The notes: generated from the letters alone by a model not told the origin. Numbered from the stretch's first letter, positions 1-8,504 are shown. The stretch: 64,000 nt of DNA from Kriegella sp963975415 (GCF_963975415.1 NZ_CAXBGN010000011.1:117984-181983), one strand, 5' to 3'. Numbers and translations: made by a program.

Positions 1-27
1 CCGACACTATACGAGTATCGGGTTTTT
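1..27 (+). terminator. possible terminator hairpin at window edge
   Basis: An imperfect inverted repeat with 7-nt arms (CCGACAC and GTATCGG, one mismatch) and a 7-nt loop is followed by a short T run on the plus strand. It would end a rightward gene lying before the window. It also sits just downstream of the leftward pckA and could serve both, but the bases beyond position 1 are not visible. Confidence 0.35.
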
Positions 28-48
28 ATATACAGTCAATCCATTAAT

Positions 49-1686
49 TTAAACATGATCGGCCAAGGCGTGGTGGGTATCTATTAAAGGCCCACCGTTG
101 AGAATTTCTTCCGAAGCCTGATTGGCAAATTTATCAAAGTTTAGATGGAAGGAATGTGCCAATTGTATGGCCTTACTTACATACACTCCCTTTTGTAACC
201 ATGTGTTCATGGGATCTAATAATTCAGTGGGCACCCCTTGACAGTATTTGGGCATTTGCAAGCCAAATATAGGATGCTGATTGTAATCGACCTTTTCAAG
301 TTCTCCTTTTAGAATTGCGGAAATCATCGCCCTTGTATATTTCAATTTTATTCGGGAGCCAACTCCGTAAGGTCCGCCCGTCCAGCCAGTATTGATCAAC
401 CAAACGTTGACACCTGCTTCAGTCATTTTTTTACTTAGCATTTCTGCATATACCGTTGGATGCAAAGGCATAAAAGGCTCTCCAAAACAAGCAGAGAACG
501 ATGGAACAGGTTCATTTATTCCGGCTTCGGTTCCAGCAACTTTGGCGGTATAGCCCGAAATAAAATGATAGGCCGCTTGACCAGGCGTTAATTTCGATAC
601 AGGGGGCAAGACTCCGAAAGCATCACAGGTCAGAAAGAAAATGTTCTTCGGATTTTTGGCAAACGAAGGTACCTGAATATTATCGATATGATCAATCGGA
701 TAGCTCACCCGGGTATTCTGGGTTATCGAACTATCGAAATAGTCCACCTCTTTTGTTCCCTCCCTAAAACCTACATTTTCTAAAAGTGCACCCGGTCGAA
801 TGGCACGGAAAATATCGGGTTCCTTGTCTTCTGTAAGGTCGATTACTTTGGCGTAACAACCTCCTTCAAAATTAAAAATGGTATTGTCAGATGCCCAACC
901 ATGCTCGTCATCTCCGATTAACTTTCGTTCGGGATCGGCAGACAACGTCGTTTTTCCCGTTCCCGATAGCCCAAAGAAAATAGCGGTATCTCCGTCTACA
1001 CCAACATTGGCCGAGCAATGCATCGGCAGCACATTACGTTCTGTGGGTAAAATTAAGTTCAAGGCAGAAAAAATGCCCTTCTTCATTTCACCGGTATAGG
1101 CCGAACCTGCAATCAATGCAATTTTTTTTGTGAAATTGATAATGGAAAAGTTACCACTTCCAATACCGAACGATTTGGGCTCTTGGGCCACATAACCTGG
1201 TGCACATAGCACCAGCCATTCTTCGTCAAAATCTTCAAGTTCATCTTCGTTCAACCGAAGAAACATGTTTTTTATAAAATAATTAGACCACGGATATTCG
1301 GTAATCGTCCGCACGTTCATATGATATTTTGGATCGGCGCAGACATAGGCATCGCGTACATAGACCTCCTTTCCCGATAGATACGTTATCACTTCAGTAT
1401 GTAGCTTGTCGAAATTTTCGGGAGCCAATGGCTTATTGACACGACCCCACCATACTTTATCGCTGGTGTAATCATCTTTTACCAAAAAACGATCTTTGGG
1501 CGACCGTCCTGTGAACTTACCTGTATTTACGCAGAGTGTACCGTTCGCTGTTTCGGTACCCATACCTTTTGCAACGGTCAATTTTTGAAGCGTCTCTCCA
1601 TCAAGGTTCCAATGGGCAGTGACATTTTCCAATCCGTATTTTTGAAGGTCTTTATTCTTTGACGTTTTCGCTAATGTTTCTTCCAT
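49..1686 (-). CDS. pckA: phosphoenolpyruvate carboxykinase (ATP)
   Basis: Cytosolic enzyme that converts oxaloacetate plus ATP to phosphoenolpyruvate, the entry step of gluconeogenesis; in some anaerobes it runs in reverse to fix CO2 and make ATP. The 545-residue length is normal for the ATP-dependent family. The kinase-1a P-loop GLSGTGKTTLS lies at residues 239-249 and the metal-binding IGDDEHGW at about 257-264; the TGRSPKDRF segment at about 59-67 carries the substrate-binding arginine. Start is the ATG giving MEETLAK. A universal stress protein gene ends 27 nt upstream on the same strand, so the two are probably one operon driven from the boxed promoter before that gene. This links the enzyme to the stress regulon. 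Family call is very secure. Confidence 0.97.
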   Translation of the reverse strand: MEETLAKTSKNKDLQKYGLENVTAHWNLDGETLQKLTVAKGMGTETANGTLCVNTGKFTGRSPKDRFLVKDDYTSDKVWWGRVNKPLAPENFDKLHTEVITYLSGKEVYVRDAYVCADPKYHMNVRTITEYPWSNYFIKNMFLRLNEDELEDFDEEWLVLCAPGYVAQEPKSFGIGSGNFSIINFTKKIALIAGSAYTGEMKKGIFSALNLILPTERNVLPMHCSANVGVDGDTAIFFGLSGTGKTTLSADPERKLIGDDEHGWASDNTIFNFEGGCYAKVIDLTEDKEPDIFRAIRPGALLENVGFREGTKEVDYFDSSITQNTRVSYPIDHIDNIQVPSFAKNPKNIFFLTCDAFGVLPPVSKLTPGQAAYHFISGYTAKVAGTEAGINEPVPSFSACFGEPFMPLHPTVYAEMLSKKMTEAGVNVWLINTGWTGGPYGVGSRIKLKYTRAMISAILKGELEKVDYNQHPIFGLQMPKYCQGVPTELLDPMNTWLQKGVYVSKAIQLAHSFHLNFDKFANQASEEILNGGPLIDTHHALADHV

Positions 1687-1713
1687 GGTTCTTTTTTGAG
1701 AGGTTTATAAAAA

Positions 1714-2499
1714 TTAATCTATGGCCAGCACTGGCACTTGTGAATGTAAAGTCAATAACTGGGTAAGCTGACCTTCTGAAGGTTCACTACGTTTGCTATG
1801 ATTTCTCGGCAAAATGGTAATAAGATCGAGTTCTTTTTTAGATGCATAGTTCAATATGCCCTCTACAACATCTTTATTCTTGATAAAGACGCGTTCTGCA
1901 TAAAAACTTTCTAGATAATATTCTACGGCATTTTCATTCTTTTCTTCTTCTTCAGAATAGCCATAATTGCCAGGTTTGTTTTCTATTGTAACCACATGTA
2001 CTTGGGCATTGAACCTTCGGGCCACCTGCAATAGCGTTTCCAAAACTCTGGTATCATCAATTTCTTCATTCCCCAAAACCAAAGCGATGCGCTTTAATTT
2101 AAAATCTCGGTAGGCATTTGGTACCACTAAAACGGGGCAATCTGCTTCGAGTACAAATTTTGAAGTATTCGTAATTTCTGCATCGCCTTCTTTCCCGGTG
2201 CCCGAAGTGCCCATGATTACCATATCTACCTGTCTCGTATTTTGTATGGCCAGCAACGTATTTGTCAAGGATCCACTTTGTGTGACCCATTCCAATTTGT
2301 TCTTGAGCTTTGAATTATACTTTTCTTCAATTTTTTTTAAGTTTTCGGGCATTATACTAAAATTGCTATTCCCTGAAATATGGGCAAGAACAATTCTTAT
2401 ATCATCATTGCGCCCGACAAATGTTACGGTGTACTCCAAAGCGCATTTGGCAATATTTGAAAAATCAAAGGGTACTAGTATGGTGGAAATTCTGTCCAT
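1714..2499 (-). CDS. universal stress protein (tandem UspA domains)
   Basis: Cytosolic UspA-family protein of 261 residues with two tandem domains. Domain 1 (about 1-130) opens with the family pattern TILVPFDFSNIAKCALEY and ends with VIMGTSGTGK...CPVLVVP. The ATP-binding pattern G-2x-G-9x-G-S/T is only partly kept (third glycine replaced by Asn), so nucleotide binding by domain 1 is uncertain. Domain 2 (about 135-261) is more divergent. It is the first gene of a probable two-gene operon with pckA, and is transcribed divergently from the ROK kinase gene. A -7 element TAATTTTG at 2534-2527 and the box TGACAATAGTCA at 2558-2569 precede it. It is one of five such proteins in the window; exact role unknown. 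Confidence 0.9.
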   Translation of the reverse strand: MDRISTILVPFDFSNIAKCALEYTVTFVGRNDDIRIVLAHISGNSNFSIMPENLKKIEEKYNSKLKNKLEWVTQSGSLTNTLLAIQNTRQVDMVIMGTSGTGKEGDAEITNTSKFVLEADCPVLVVPNAYRDFKLKRIALVLGNEEIDDTRVLETLLQVARRFNAQVHVVTIENKPGNYGYSEEEEKNENAVEYYLESFYAERVFIKNKDVVEGILNYASKKELDLITILPRNHSKRSEPSEGQLTQLLTLHSQVPVLAID

Positions 2500-2526
2500 T
2501 GCTCATGGTTTTTATATGATTCACTA

Positions 2527-2600
2527 CAAAATTACCGATCGATATTGCGGCAAAAAATGACAATAGTCATAAGCATTCAAAAATTAAGTGGCTACTATTG
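2527..2600. promoter_or_regulatory. divergent promoter with shared FNR/CRP-like box
   Basis: The perfect palindrome TGACAATAGTCA (2558-2569) lies midway between two divergent -7-like elements: TAATTTTG on the minus strand (2534-2527, perfect) and TACTATTG on the plus strand (2593-2600, one mismatch to TAnnTTTG). The box centre is 36.5 nt from the last base of each. This puts the box at about -41.5 for both the usp-pckA operon and the ROK gene, the usual class II activator position. Confidence 0.72.
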
Positions 2601-2633
2601 AAATTCAGAAGTATACTTTATAAATTAGCATAT

Positions 2634-3590
2634 ATGGATTTAGTAGCAGGAATAGATATTGGGGGTACCAAGACAAAAATTGGTTTGGTAGATAAAAATG
2701 GTGAATGTCTTGAACAATCATCTTTTAGAACCCAGGAATTTGAAGATTTCGATAACTTTTTAGTTCAGATAAAGAAGGAAATTGCAGCACTTGAAGCAAG
2801 GCTTGAGTTCCCAGTAAATCTCATCGGATGTGGCATCGGCGCCCCTAATGCCTCCAGTAGAAATGGCACCATAGAAAACGCCGCTAACTTAAGATGGAAA
2901 GGATCCTTACCTGTTCTCGAAAAATTCAAGCAGCACCTCGACGTTCCCATGCGCATAATGAACGATGCCAGTGCTGCGGCATTAGGGGAAATGCTTTTTG
3001 GAAACGCAAAAGAGATGGATGATTTTATCGTCATCACCCTAGGTACAGGCTTAGGTGCGGGTATCGTTGCGAACGGAAAATTGATAGAGGGCTATGACGG
3101 ATTTGCCGGTGAACTCGGTCACATCGACATGACTTTGGGCGATGGACGCTTAACGGGCCTAAACGTTCGCGGCGGATTGGAAGCCTACGTTTCGGCAACC
3201 GGGCTCAAGCGTACCATACTATTTATGTTGTGCAAATATATGGATGATAGTCGGTTTCGAAATATAGCCTATAACGACCTGCACGGCGAAGATATTACCA
3301 AGGCAGCCGAAGAAGGTGATCTTATTGCCTTAAAAGCATTTGATTATACTGCAAAAATAATGGGATTGGCACTCGCCAATTTCACGGCCTTCACACAACC
3401 ACAAGCTTTCTTCTTAATGGGGGGACTCGTCAATAGTGGCAAATGGATTTTGGATCCCCTACAAACTTATTTCGCTGATTATTTGCTCGAGGTCTATAAA
3501 GGAAAAGTTCAAATACTCACCTCGGGAATGGAAGGCAAAACGGCTGCAATTTGTGGAGCTGCAGCATTAATTTGGGAGAAACAAAGTTAG
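2634..3590 (+). CDS. ROK-family sugar kinase lacking the zinc cysteines
   Basis: Cytosolic ROK-fold protein of 318 residues, probably a glucokinase-like hexose kinase. The phosphate-binding motif DIGGTKTKIG is at residues 8-17, the catalytic aspartate is in MNDASAAALGE (about residue 108), and LGTGLGAGIV is the second phosphate loop. The usual zinc site (GH followed by CxCGxxGCxE) is altered: GHID is present but the cysteine segment reads GLNVRGGLEAY with no cysteine. I chose the ATG giving MDLVAGIDIGG. An in-frame TTG 36 nt earlier overlaps the putative -7 element and is unlikely to be translated. The gene shares its control box with the divergent usp-pckA operon. Substrate is not shown by sequence; glucose is the default guess. 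Confidence 0.85.
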   Translation: MDLVAGIDIGGTKTKIGLVDKNGECLEQSSFRTQEFEDFDNFLVQIKKEIAALEARLEFPVNLIGCGIGAPNASSRNGTIENAANLRWKGSLPVLEKFKQHLDVPMRIMNDASAAALGEMLFGNAKEMDDFIVITLGTGLGAGIVANGKLIEGYDGFAGELGHIDMTLGDGRLTGLNVRGGLEAYVSATGLKRTILFMLCKYMDDSRFRNIAYNDLHGEDITKAAEEGDLIALKAFDYTAKIMGLALANFTAFTQPQAFFLMGGLVNSGKWILDPLQTYFADYLLEVYKGKVQILTSGMEGKTAAICGAAALIWEKQS

Positions 3591-3752
3591 GCTGACGACC
3601 TACCTTTAAAGTAAGCTAGTTTGAGAAAATCAGAAATATTATTGTCTGCTCGGGTTTTAGTTTTAAAATAAAAGTTATGGATCAATCTATGGTTTCTGCC
3701 TGAGAAAATCGCATCCACTACGCATCTAAAATAAAAACTAGCTTTTCCGATA

Positions 3753-3795
3753 TGACAATAGTCATTTTCTACTGACTTTTACCCTTGTAACTTTG
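3753..3795 (+). promoter_or_regulatory. FNR/CRP-like box and -7 element of usp gene
   Basis: The perfect palindrome TGACAATAGTCA (3753-3764) is identical to the one at 2558. A -7 element TAACTTTG (3788-3795) follows with the same 36.5-nt spacing. The downstream gene starts 26 nt after the -7 element. Confidence 0.75.
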
Positions 3796-3820
3796 GAGGA
3801 CAAATAAAATTTCTTGAACG

Positions 3821-4660
3821 ATGCAGATTTTGATTCCAACCGACTTTTCCGAAAATTCATGGAACGCTATTAAATACGGCCTTGATTTTTTCAAAAAAAC
3901 GAAATGTACATTTTATATAATGCACATTAACCCCATACCCCCCTACTCAGGTGCCGGAAGTTCGATTCGCCTTTCGCGCGATAATTTCAAAGATATCATT
4001 CTAAAAGAAAGTAAGGCCGATCTGAAAAAGTTGTTCAAAAGAATTGAAACGGAACTTCCCTTGAACACCAAACATACCTTTATACCATTGGCATTTTATG
4101 ATTACTTAGTTGATGCGGTAAAACGAGAAACTGAAGCCAAGAAAATAGATCTTATAATAATGGGAACGAAGGGAGCCTCTGGCATAAAAAAAGCAACCGT
4201 TGGCAGCAATACCGGTGATGTTATCACAAAGGTAAAATGCCCGTTATTGGCCGTTCCCGAAAATGCGACATATGCAGACCTCAACGAAATTGCCTTTCCG
4301 ACCGATTTTCATATTGGCTACGACATTAAAGTTTTAGATACCTTAATAGAAATGACTACTAAGCATAAGGCTGTATTACGTATACTGCACATTTCTAAAA
4401 AAGGAGAGAATTTAAGTGAAGAGCAGCAAAAAAATAAAGATTTTTTACATGAATATCTTATCGACATTGACCATACATTTCATTCTTTAACGGGTACTGA
4501 ACTAGAGACTGCAGTGCAATGTTTTACCGAAAGCAGAGATATCGACATGATTGCCATGGTCGCAAAAAATCTAAACTTCTTTCAACGCATATTGTTCAGG
4601 CCAAAAGTAGAAAAAATAAGTTACCATACCGATGTACCATTTTTGGTCTTACACGAATAG
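3821..4660 (+). CDS. universal stress protein (tandem UspA domains)
   Basis: 279-residue cytosolic protein with two UspA domains. Domain 1 starts QILIPTDFSENSWNAIKYG and contains IIMGTKGASGIKKATVGSN with an intact G-2x-G-9x-G-S nucleotide-binding pattern, then CPLLAVPE. Domain 2 (about 150-279) starts EIAFPTDFHIG and lacks the binding loop. It has its own promoter with box TGACAATAGTCA. It is close in layout to the proteins starting at 5158, 6058 and 25961, so it belongs to one expanded paralogue group. Likely role is ATP-linked stress or low-energy adaptation, inferred from the family only. Confidence 0.92.
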   Translation: MQILIPTDFSENSWNAIKYGLDFFKKTKCTFYIMHINPIPPYSGAGSSIRLSRDNFKDIILKESKADLKKLFKRIETELPLNTKHTFIPLAFYDYLVDAVKRETEAKKIDLIIMGTKGASGIKKATVGSNTGDVITKVKCPLLAVPENATYADLNEIAFPTDFHIGYDIKVLDTLIEMTTKHKAVLRILHISKKGENLSEEQQKNKDFLHEYLIDIDHTFHSLTGTELETAVQCFTESRDIDMIAMVAKNLNFFQRILFRPKVEKISYHTDVPFLVLHE

Positions 4661-4744
4661 TAACGTTGAATACCCATCAGAACAAGGTTCCGTCTCCAAA
4701 TCACTTATGGGGTTTGTCTGGCTCTTACATCAGAAATTGTTTTT

Positions 4745-5044
4745 TTAAGCGAATGATTTAATTGTTGTTACAATATCATTTTTTTGAACTACCCCAGACT
4801 GCCTCCAAACTTGTTTTCCATTTTTGAACAACAACATTGTAGGCACTCCCCGTACTTGATATTGACTCGCCAAGGGCTGGTTTTTATCGACATCGATTTT
4901 TATAATTTTCACACTGTCGCCCAATTCGTCCTTAACCTGCTTTAATATAGGGGCCAACATTTTACATGGCCCGCACCAATCGGCAAAAAAATCTACTAAA
5001 ACCGGAGTTTTCGAATCTATAATGTTTTGAAAACTACTTTTCAT
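4745..5044 (-). CDS. trxA: thioredoxin
   Basis: Small cytosolic dithiol oxidoreductase of 99 residues. The active site WCGPC is at residues 23-27, within VLVDFFADWCGPCK, and the cis-proline segment GVPTMLLFKNG follows at about residue 68. Size and motifs match classical thioredoxin, not a periplasmic thiol-disulfide protein. I start at the ATG giving MKSSFQN; a longer frame reaching 5110 adds a hydrophobic stretch but would run across the promoter and the box at 5098. The gene is divergent from a universal stress protein gene and shares its control box. The symbol is given by function; other thioredoxin genes may exist in the genome. Confidence 0.93.
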   Translation of the reverse strand: MKSSFQNIIDSKTPVLVDFFADWCGPCKMLAPILKQVKDELGDSVKIIKIDVDKNQPLASQYQVRGVPTMLLFKNGKQVWRQSGVVQKNDIVTTIKSFA

Positions 5045-5067
5045 CTTATTAAAAAATTTATAACGTA

Positions 5068-5140
5068 CAAGGTAGCAAAATAGATAAGAAAAGAAACTGA
5101 CCAATATCATGTTTTTTAGCCGCCATCCACATTATTTTTA
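5068..5140. promoter_or_regulatory. divergent promoter with FNR/CRP-like box
   Basis: The box TGACCAATATCA (5098-5109) lies between trx (minus) and usp (plus). On the plus strand TATTTTTA (5133-5140) matches TAnnTTTG except for the last base, at the standard 36.5-nt spacing. On the minus strand TACCTTG (5074-5068) is a shorter -7-like element one base off the standard distance. Confidence 0.6.
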
Positions 5141-5157
5141 ACTCAAACTTAAATACT

Positions 5158-5994
5158 ATGGAAAAAATATTGGTGCCTACCGATTTTTCGAGTAATGCCT
5201 ACAATGCTCTTTTTCATGCCGTACAATTGGTCAAAAATGAACCTTGCACCTTTTATTTACTCAATGTACATGATGAATTTACTCCGTTAATCAGTAAAAG
5301 TAGTGGTAAAGATTTGATACAACAGCTCAGTGATGAGTCACACGAGGGGCTAAAGGCCCTTGCCCATCGCATCAAAAGAGACGACCCCAATCAACAACAT
5401 ATATTCAAAACCATTTCGAAGTATGGAGAATTAACACAAACTATTTTCAATGTCGTTGGTAAAGAGGGAATCGATTTAGTGGTAATGGGAAATACAGGGT
5501 GTTCTGAAATCGAGGCTATTTTTTTGGGAAGCAATGTTTTAAACACTATAAGTGCCATCAAAAAATGTCCGGTTTTAACCGTTCCGAAAGAAATAGATTT
5601 TGTTCCACCAAAACAGATTGCCTTTGTCACAGACTATCATCGGCCATACGATGCAGGACTTTTGCAACCACTCCTTTTTTTGGCCAAACAATATGGCGCA
5701 AAAATTTGTGTAATGCATATCAACCAAGAAGAGGTATTGAACAAATACCAAACCATGAACAAAAGTATCTTAATCGACTATCTGTCACCTTTTGAAAATT
5801 CATTTCATTGGATGCCACTCTTTAAGAACAAGGCGAATTCTATAACCACATTTTTAGAAGAATTGAAAATCGACATTCTAACTATGGTGAATTACCAACA
5901 TAGTATACTAGAGCGTGCCACGCGTGAACCCGTAATCAAAAGAGTGGCCTTTGATTTGGATATCCCTTTTTTAGTAATTCCTGATTCAGACTGA
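5158..5994 (+). CDS. universal stress protein (tandem UspA domains)
   Basis: 278-residue two-domain UspA protein, presumably cytosolic. Domain 1 begins KILVPTDFSSNAYNAL and has VVMGNTGCSEIEAIFLGSN, an intact G-2x-G-9x-G-S pattern, then CPVLTVPKE. Domain 2 begins QIAFVTDYHRPYD and has no nucleotide loop. The start ATG follows the boxed promoter shared with the divergent thioredoxin gene. Its stop codon lies inside the control box of the next usp gene, so the two genes are tightly packed but separately promoted. Confidence 0.92.
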   Translation: MEKILVPTDFSSNAYNALFHAVQLVKNEPCTFYLLNVHDEFTPLISKSSGKDLIQQLSDESHEGLKALAHRIKRDDPNQQHIFKTISKYGELTQTIFNVVGKEGIDLVVMGNTGCSEIEAIFLGSNVLNTISAIKKCPVLTVPKEIDFVPPKQIAFVTDYHRPYDAGLLQPLLFLAKQYGAKICVMHINQEEVLNKYQTMNKSILIDYLSPFENSFHWMPLFKNKANSITTFLEELKIDILTMVNYQHSILERATREPVIKRVAFDLDIPFLVIPDSD

Positions 5995-6034
5995 CATTCG
6001 TCATAGAGTACGGTATCCCAAAGCCTTAATTTTA
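5992..6034 (+). promoter_or_regulatory. FNR/CRP-like box and -7 element of usp gene
   Basis: The box TGACATTCGTCA (5992-6003) overlaps the stop codon of the upstream usp gene. The -7-like element TAATTTTA (6027-6034) is at the standard 36.5-nt spacing, with A instead of G at its last base. The downstream usp starts 24 nt later. Confidence 0.68.
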
Positions 6035-6057
6035 TACTATATCCTTAAAATTTCAAT

Positions 6058-6909
6058 ATGGAAAAGCGAATATTGTTACCGACCGATTTCTCAAAAAATG
6101 CGTTGAATGCTATTCGATATGCCCTTTCCCTTTACGAAGAACAACAATGTGATTTCTATTTTTTAAATGTTTACCAGGTCGATGGCTATAATCTCGAAAA
6201 TGCGATGATGGTGCCCGAACCCGGGGAGATTGCCTTTGAAGCGGCAAGATCTAAATCAAAGCTTCGTTTCAATGAACTAAAGCAAATTTTGAGTTTAAGT
6301 CATCATAATCAAAAACACACCTATCATACCATATCTACCTTTAGTTATCTATTCGAAGCCGTAGAAAATGCCATTGCGAAACATGATATTGATATTGTCG
6401 TCATGGGTACCAAGGGCAGTACCGGTTCACATACCATTATCTATGGCACGAATACTATCAACCTCATGGAAAAAGTCACCGAGTGCCCTGTTCTTGCCAT
6501 ACCGGAAAAGGCTCGTTATTCAACGCCCCGCGAAATTGTATTTCCTACCGATTACAAAACACCTTTTAAGCGTAGGGAACTTAATTACCTGGTTGAAATC
6601 GGAAAAATGCACGGCACTGCAATACGCATTCTACATATCAAAGAAAAAGAAAAACTCACAAAAGCCCAACAGAACAATAAAGAGCTTCTAGAAAACATTT
6701 TGAAAGATATCGATCATAGTTCCCACAGTTTGGAAGGCGTTAAGGTACACACGGGAATCAATGCATTTATTGAAAGTCGCAAAAGTGATATGGTCGCCTT
6801 TCTCAACAAAAAACACCGCTTTTTTGGCAGCATGTGGTCAAAGCCCCTCGTCAAAGAGTTGGGGTACCACTCACGCGTTCCCGTATTTACATTGAACGAC
6901 CATTCTTAA
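6058..6909 (+). CDS. universal stress protein (tandem UspA domains)
   Basis: 283-residue two-domain UspA protein. Domain 1 begins RILLPTDFSKNALNAIRYA and carries VVMGTKGSTGSHTIIYGTN (G-2x-G-9x-G-T), then CPVLAIPEK. Domain 2 begins EIVFPTDYKTPF. The C-terminal part (about 220-283) follows the same pattern as the 3821 and 25961 proteins (an ..ISAVNAF/INAFIESRK-like segment, then ...VPVFTL). It has its own box and -7 element. Function beyond the family is unknown. Confidence 0.92.
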   Translation: MEKRILLPTDFSKNALNAIRYALSLYEEQQCDFYFLNVYQVDGYNLENAMMVPEPGEIAFEAARSKSKLRFNELKQILSLSHHNQKHTYHTISTFSYLFEAVENAIAKHDIDIVVMGTKGSTGSHTIIYGTNTINLMEKVTECPVLAIPEKARYSTPREIVFPTDYKTPFKRRELNYLVEIGKMHGTAIRILHIKEKEKLTKAQQNNKELLENILKDIDHSSHSLEGVKVHTGINAFIESRKSDMVAFLNKKHRFFGSMWSKPLVKELGYHSRVPVFTLNDHS

Positions 6910-7085
6910 ATTCATTGGTTCAAAAAAGGGCAAAAACTTAATTTCATCGCGTAGTGCCTACTTATTCAGGTATTCAGGGTCGGTAGCTTTATTAACATAA
7001 TTTTTAACACCAAAACCGACTCAAGTAATTGCTTTTCATTAGTTTATGAATTAACTTCATAGGGAATCATAATGCAACACGGACT

Positions 7086-7511
7086 ATGAATAAAGACATT
7101 CGAACAAAATCAGACCAGGCACAAAAAACAGAAATATTTTACTATGACTGCCAAAACTGGAGGTCTAAGCTTTGGTTTATGGAAGATGAGACCATTTTCA
7201 TAAATCGTTTGCTGACTTCCTATGTTTTTGAACCCAACACACCCGACCTGTTCGAACGTTTGCAAGAATATTTAAACCGACTAAAAAAATCGAAAACAAC
7301 GAAGAGCCGAGTTCTTGAACGTATCATCGCCCATGAAAAAAATCTCGGGGGTATGTTTGAATGTAAAGATCAGAGCTGCGACCTCGGTTTCGAACGAAAA
7401 CACAAAACCATTGAGGCACAAGTTGTCGATTGTATCGAAAATTTTCAAACCCTAAAGACTGAAATATTCAATTATGCCGGATCCATCCTAAAAAAGAGAA
7501 AACCGTACTAA
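7086..7511 (+). CDS. conserved helical protein, paralogue of the 9039 gene
   Basis: 141-residue soluble protein with no signal peptide or membrane segment. It is predicted mostly helical, with heptad-like stretches. The N-terminal half (about 20-55: WRSKLWFMEDETIFINRLLTSY) aligns with the protein starting at 9039 (WISELKFVRDEQQFLNDLVTSY), and both end in a basic helix. One cysteine pair region (FECKDQSCDLG, about 97-107) is absent from the paralogue. I recognise no named family. No TGAY-N4-RTCA box is seen in its 176-nt upstream gap, but it lies among box-controlled genes. Confidence 0.7.
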   Translation: MNKDIRTKSDQAQKTEIFYYDCQNWRSKLWFMEDETIFINRLLTSYVFEPNTPDLFERLQEYLNRLKKSKTTKSRVLERIIAHEKNLGGMFECKDQSCDLGFERKHKTIEAQVVDCIENFQTLKTEIFNYAGSILKKRKPY

Positions 7512-7546
7512 CTAAAGGTTTCCTAATAAAAACCATGTTCACATCA

Positions 7547-8245
7547 TCACGCATGGTTAAGCATTTTTTCAAGTTCTTCGCTCTTACCACGACTAATAGG
7601 AATCTCCTTTCCACCAATTTCGAGCATGGTCGTACAAAATTGGTCTATCTTGGTTACGTTTACACAATACGACCTATGAATTCTTATGAATTTATCTTTA
7701 GGCAATTTTTTTAGAAACGATTTTAGGGTCGTGAGTACCAGTAGGTTTCCATCGTCGGTCACCAGCCGAATATAATCTCCAATAGTCTCAATAAAATTGA
7801 TGTGATCGATTACCACTTTCTTTTTTTGCAGATTACTTTTGACATCGATACAAACCTTATCCACGATTTTATTGATCATTCTGTGCTTTGAAAGTGCTCG
7901 CCGTACGGCGTTATCAAAACGTCCTTTATCCAAAGGTTTCTTCAGATAGTCGGTAATCGCATAATCAAAGGCTTTCAAAGCATAATCACCTTTATTACAA
8001 ACCAGAATGACCTGCGGGGGGTGCTTTAAGGCTTCCAAAAACTCGAATCCGTTCATCCGTGGCATTTCGACATCTAAAAATATAAGGTCGATATCTTTAT
8101 GAGCCTCATTGTTCAAGGCCTCCACTGCATTTCGATATGTGGCCACCAAGGCCAGATCTGAATGACTATTTATCAGTCTAGAAATGGCATGGCGCGAAAC
8201 CGTAGAGTCATCGATTACAATACATTTTAAAGTTATACTATTCAT
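7547..8245 (-). CDS. LytTR-type response regulator
   Basis: 232-residue two-domain regulator. An N-terminal receiver (about 6-120) has the phosphoacceptor in LIFLDVEMPRMNG (Asp58) and Lys in DYLKKPL. A C-terminal LytTR DNA-binding domain (about 135-230) contains IRIHRSYCVNVTKI. Such proteins usually pair with a membrane LytS/AlgZ-type kinase, but none is next to it, so it is an orphan here. Its promoter carries a TGATAAAAGTCA box, so it may be a second-tier regulator inside the stress regulon. Converges with the 7086 gene. Confidence 0.92.
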   Translation of the reverse strand: MNSITLKCIVIDDSTVSRHAISRLINSHSDLALVATYRNAVEALNNEAHKDIDLIFLDVEMPRMNGFEFLEALKHPPQVILVCNKGDYALKAFDYAITDYLKKPLDKGRFDNAVRRALSKHRMINKIVDKVCIDVKSNLQKKKVVIDHINFIETIGDYIRLVTDDGNLLVLTTLKSFLKKLPKDKFIRIHRSYCVNVTKIDQFCTTMLEIGGKEIPISRGKSEELEKMLNHA

Positions 8246-8312
8246 ATCATATTAGATTACAAAGTTTGATTTTTCAACCTATGAACTCAGTATTTGGTTT
8301 ATGAAAATCAAT

Positions 8313-8355
8313 CAAAACTAACCTGAAAGTCCCTCATAAACAATGATAAAAGTCA
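8313..8355 (-). promoter_or_regulatory. FNR/CRP-like box and -7 element of LytTR gene
   Basis: The box TGATAAAAGTCA (8344-8355) and, on the minus strand, a perfect -7 element TAGTTTTG (8320-8313) are at the standard 36.5-nt spacing. The LytTR start codon is 68 nt downstream of the -7 element. No plus-strand -7 element is found at the mirror position. Confidence 0.68.
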
Positions 8356-8419
8356 GGTTAAGCCAGTTTTCGCGGGGCCTTTTGCCATCATGTTATTTCT
8401 TGTGCAAAAATCGATGAGC

Positions 8420-8462
8420 TGATAATTGTCATTTCATTGCTGCTTCTTTCCTGCTAACTTAG
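8420..8462 (+). promoter_or_regulatory. FNR/CRP-like box and -7 element of hsp20
   Basis: The box TGATAATTGTCA (8420-8431) is followed by TAACTTAG (8455-8462), one mismatch from TAnnTTTG, at the standard spacing. The hsp20 ATG is 43 nt downstream. Confidence 0.62.
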
Positions 8463-8504
8463 TTTCACTTATAAAGTAATTAGTAATCTTAAAACCCAAC
8501 AGTT

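Noticed and set aside
878..1099. Plus-strand reading frames inside pckA and similar frames inside pta, araA and P-ATPase
   Set aside because: They are antisense shadows of strongly conserved genes with no promoter or known protein pattern.
2598..2633. Upstream TTG start for the ROK kinase
   Set aside because: The TTG is part of the -7-like element TACTATTG and the added residues are not conserved; the ATG at 2634 fits the family start.
5045..5110. Hydrophobic N-terminal extension of thioredoxin (membrane-anchored form)
   Set aside because: It would be translated across the shared control box and both promoters; the 99-residue form from 5044 is the normal length.
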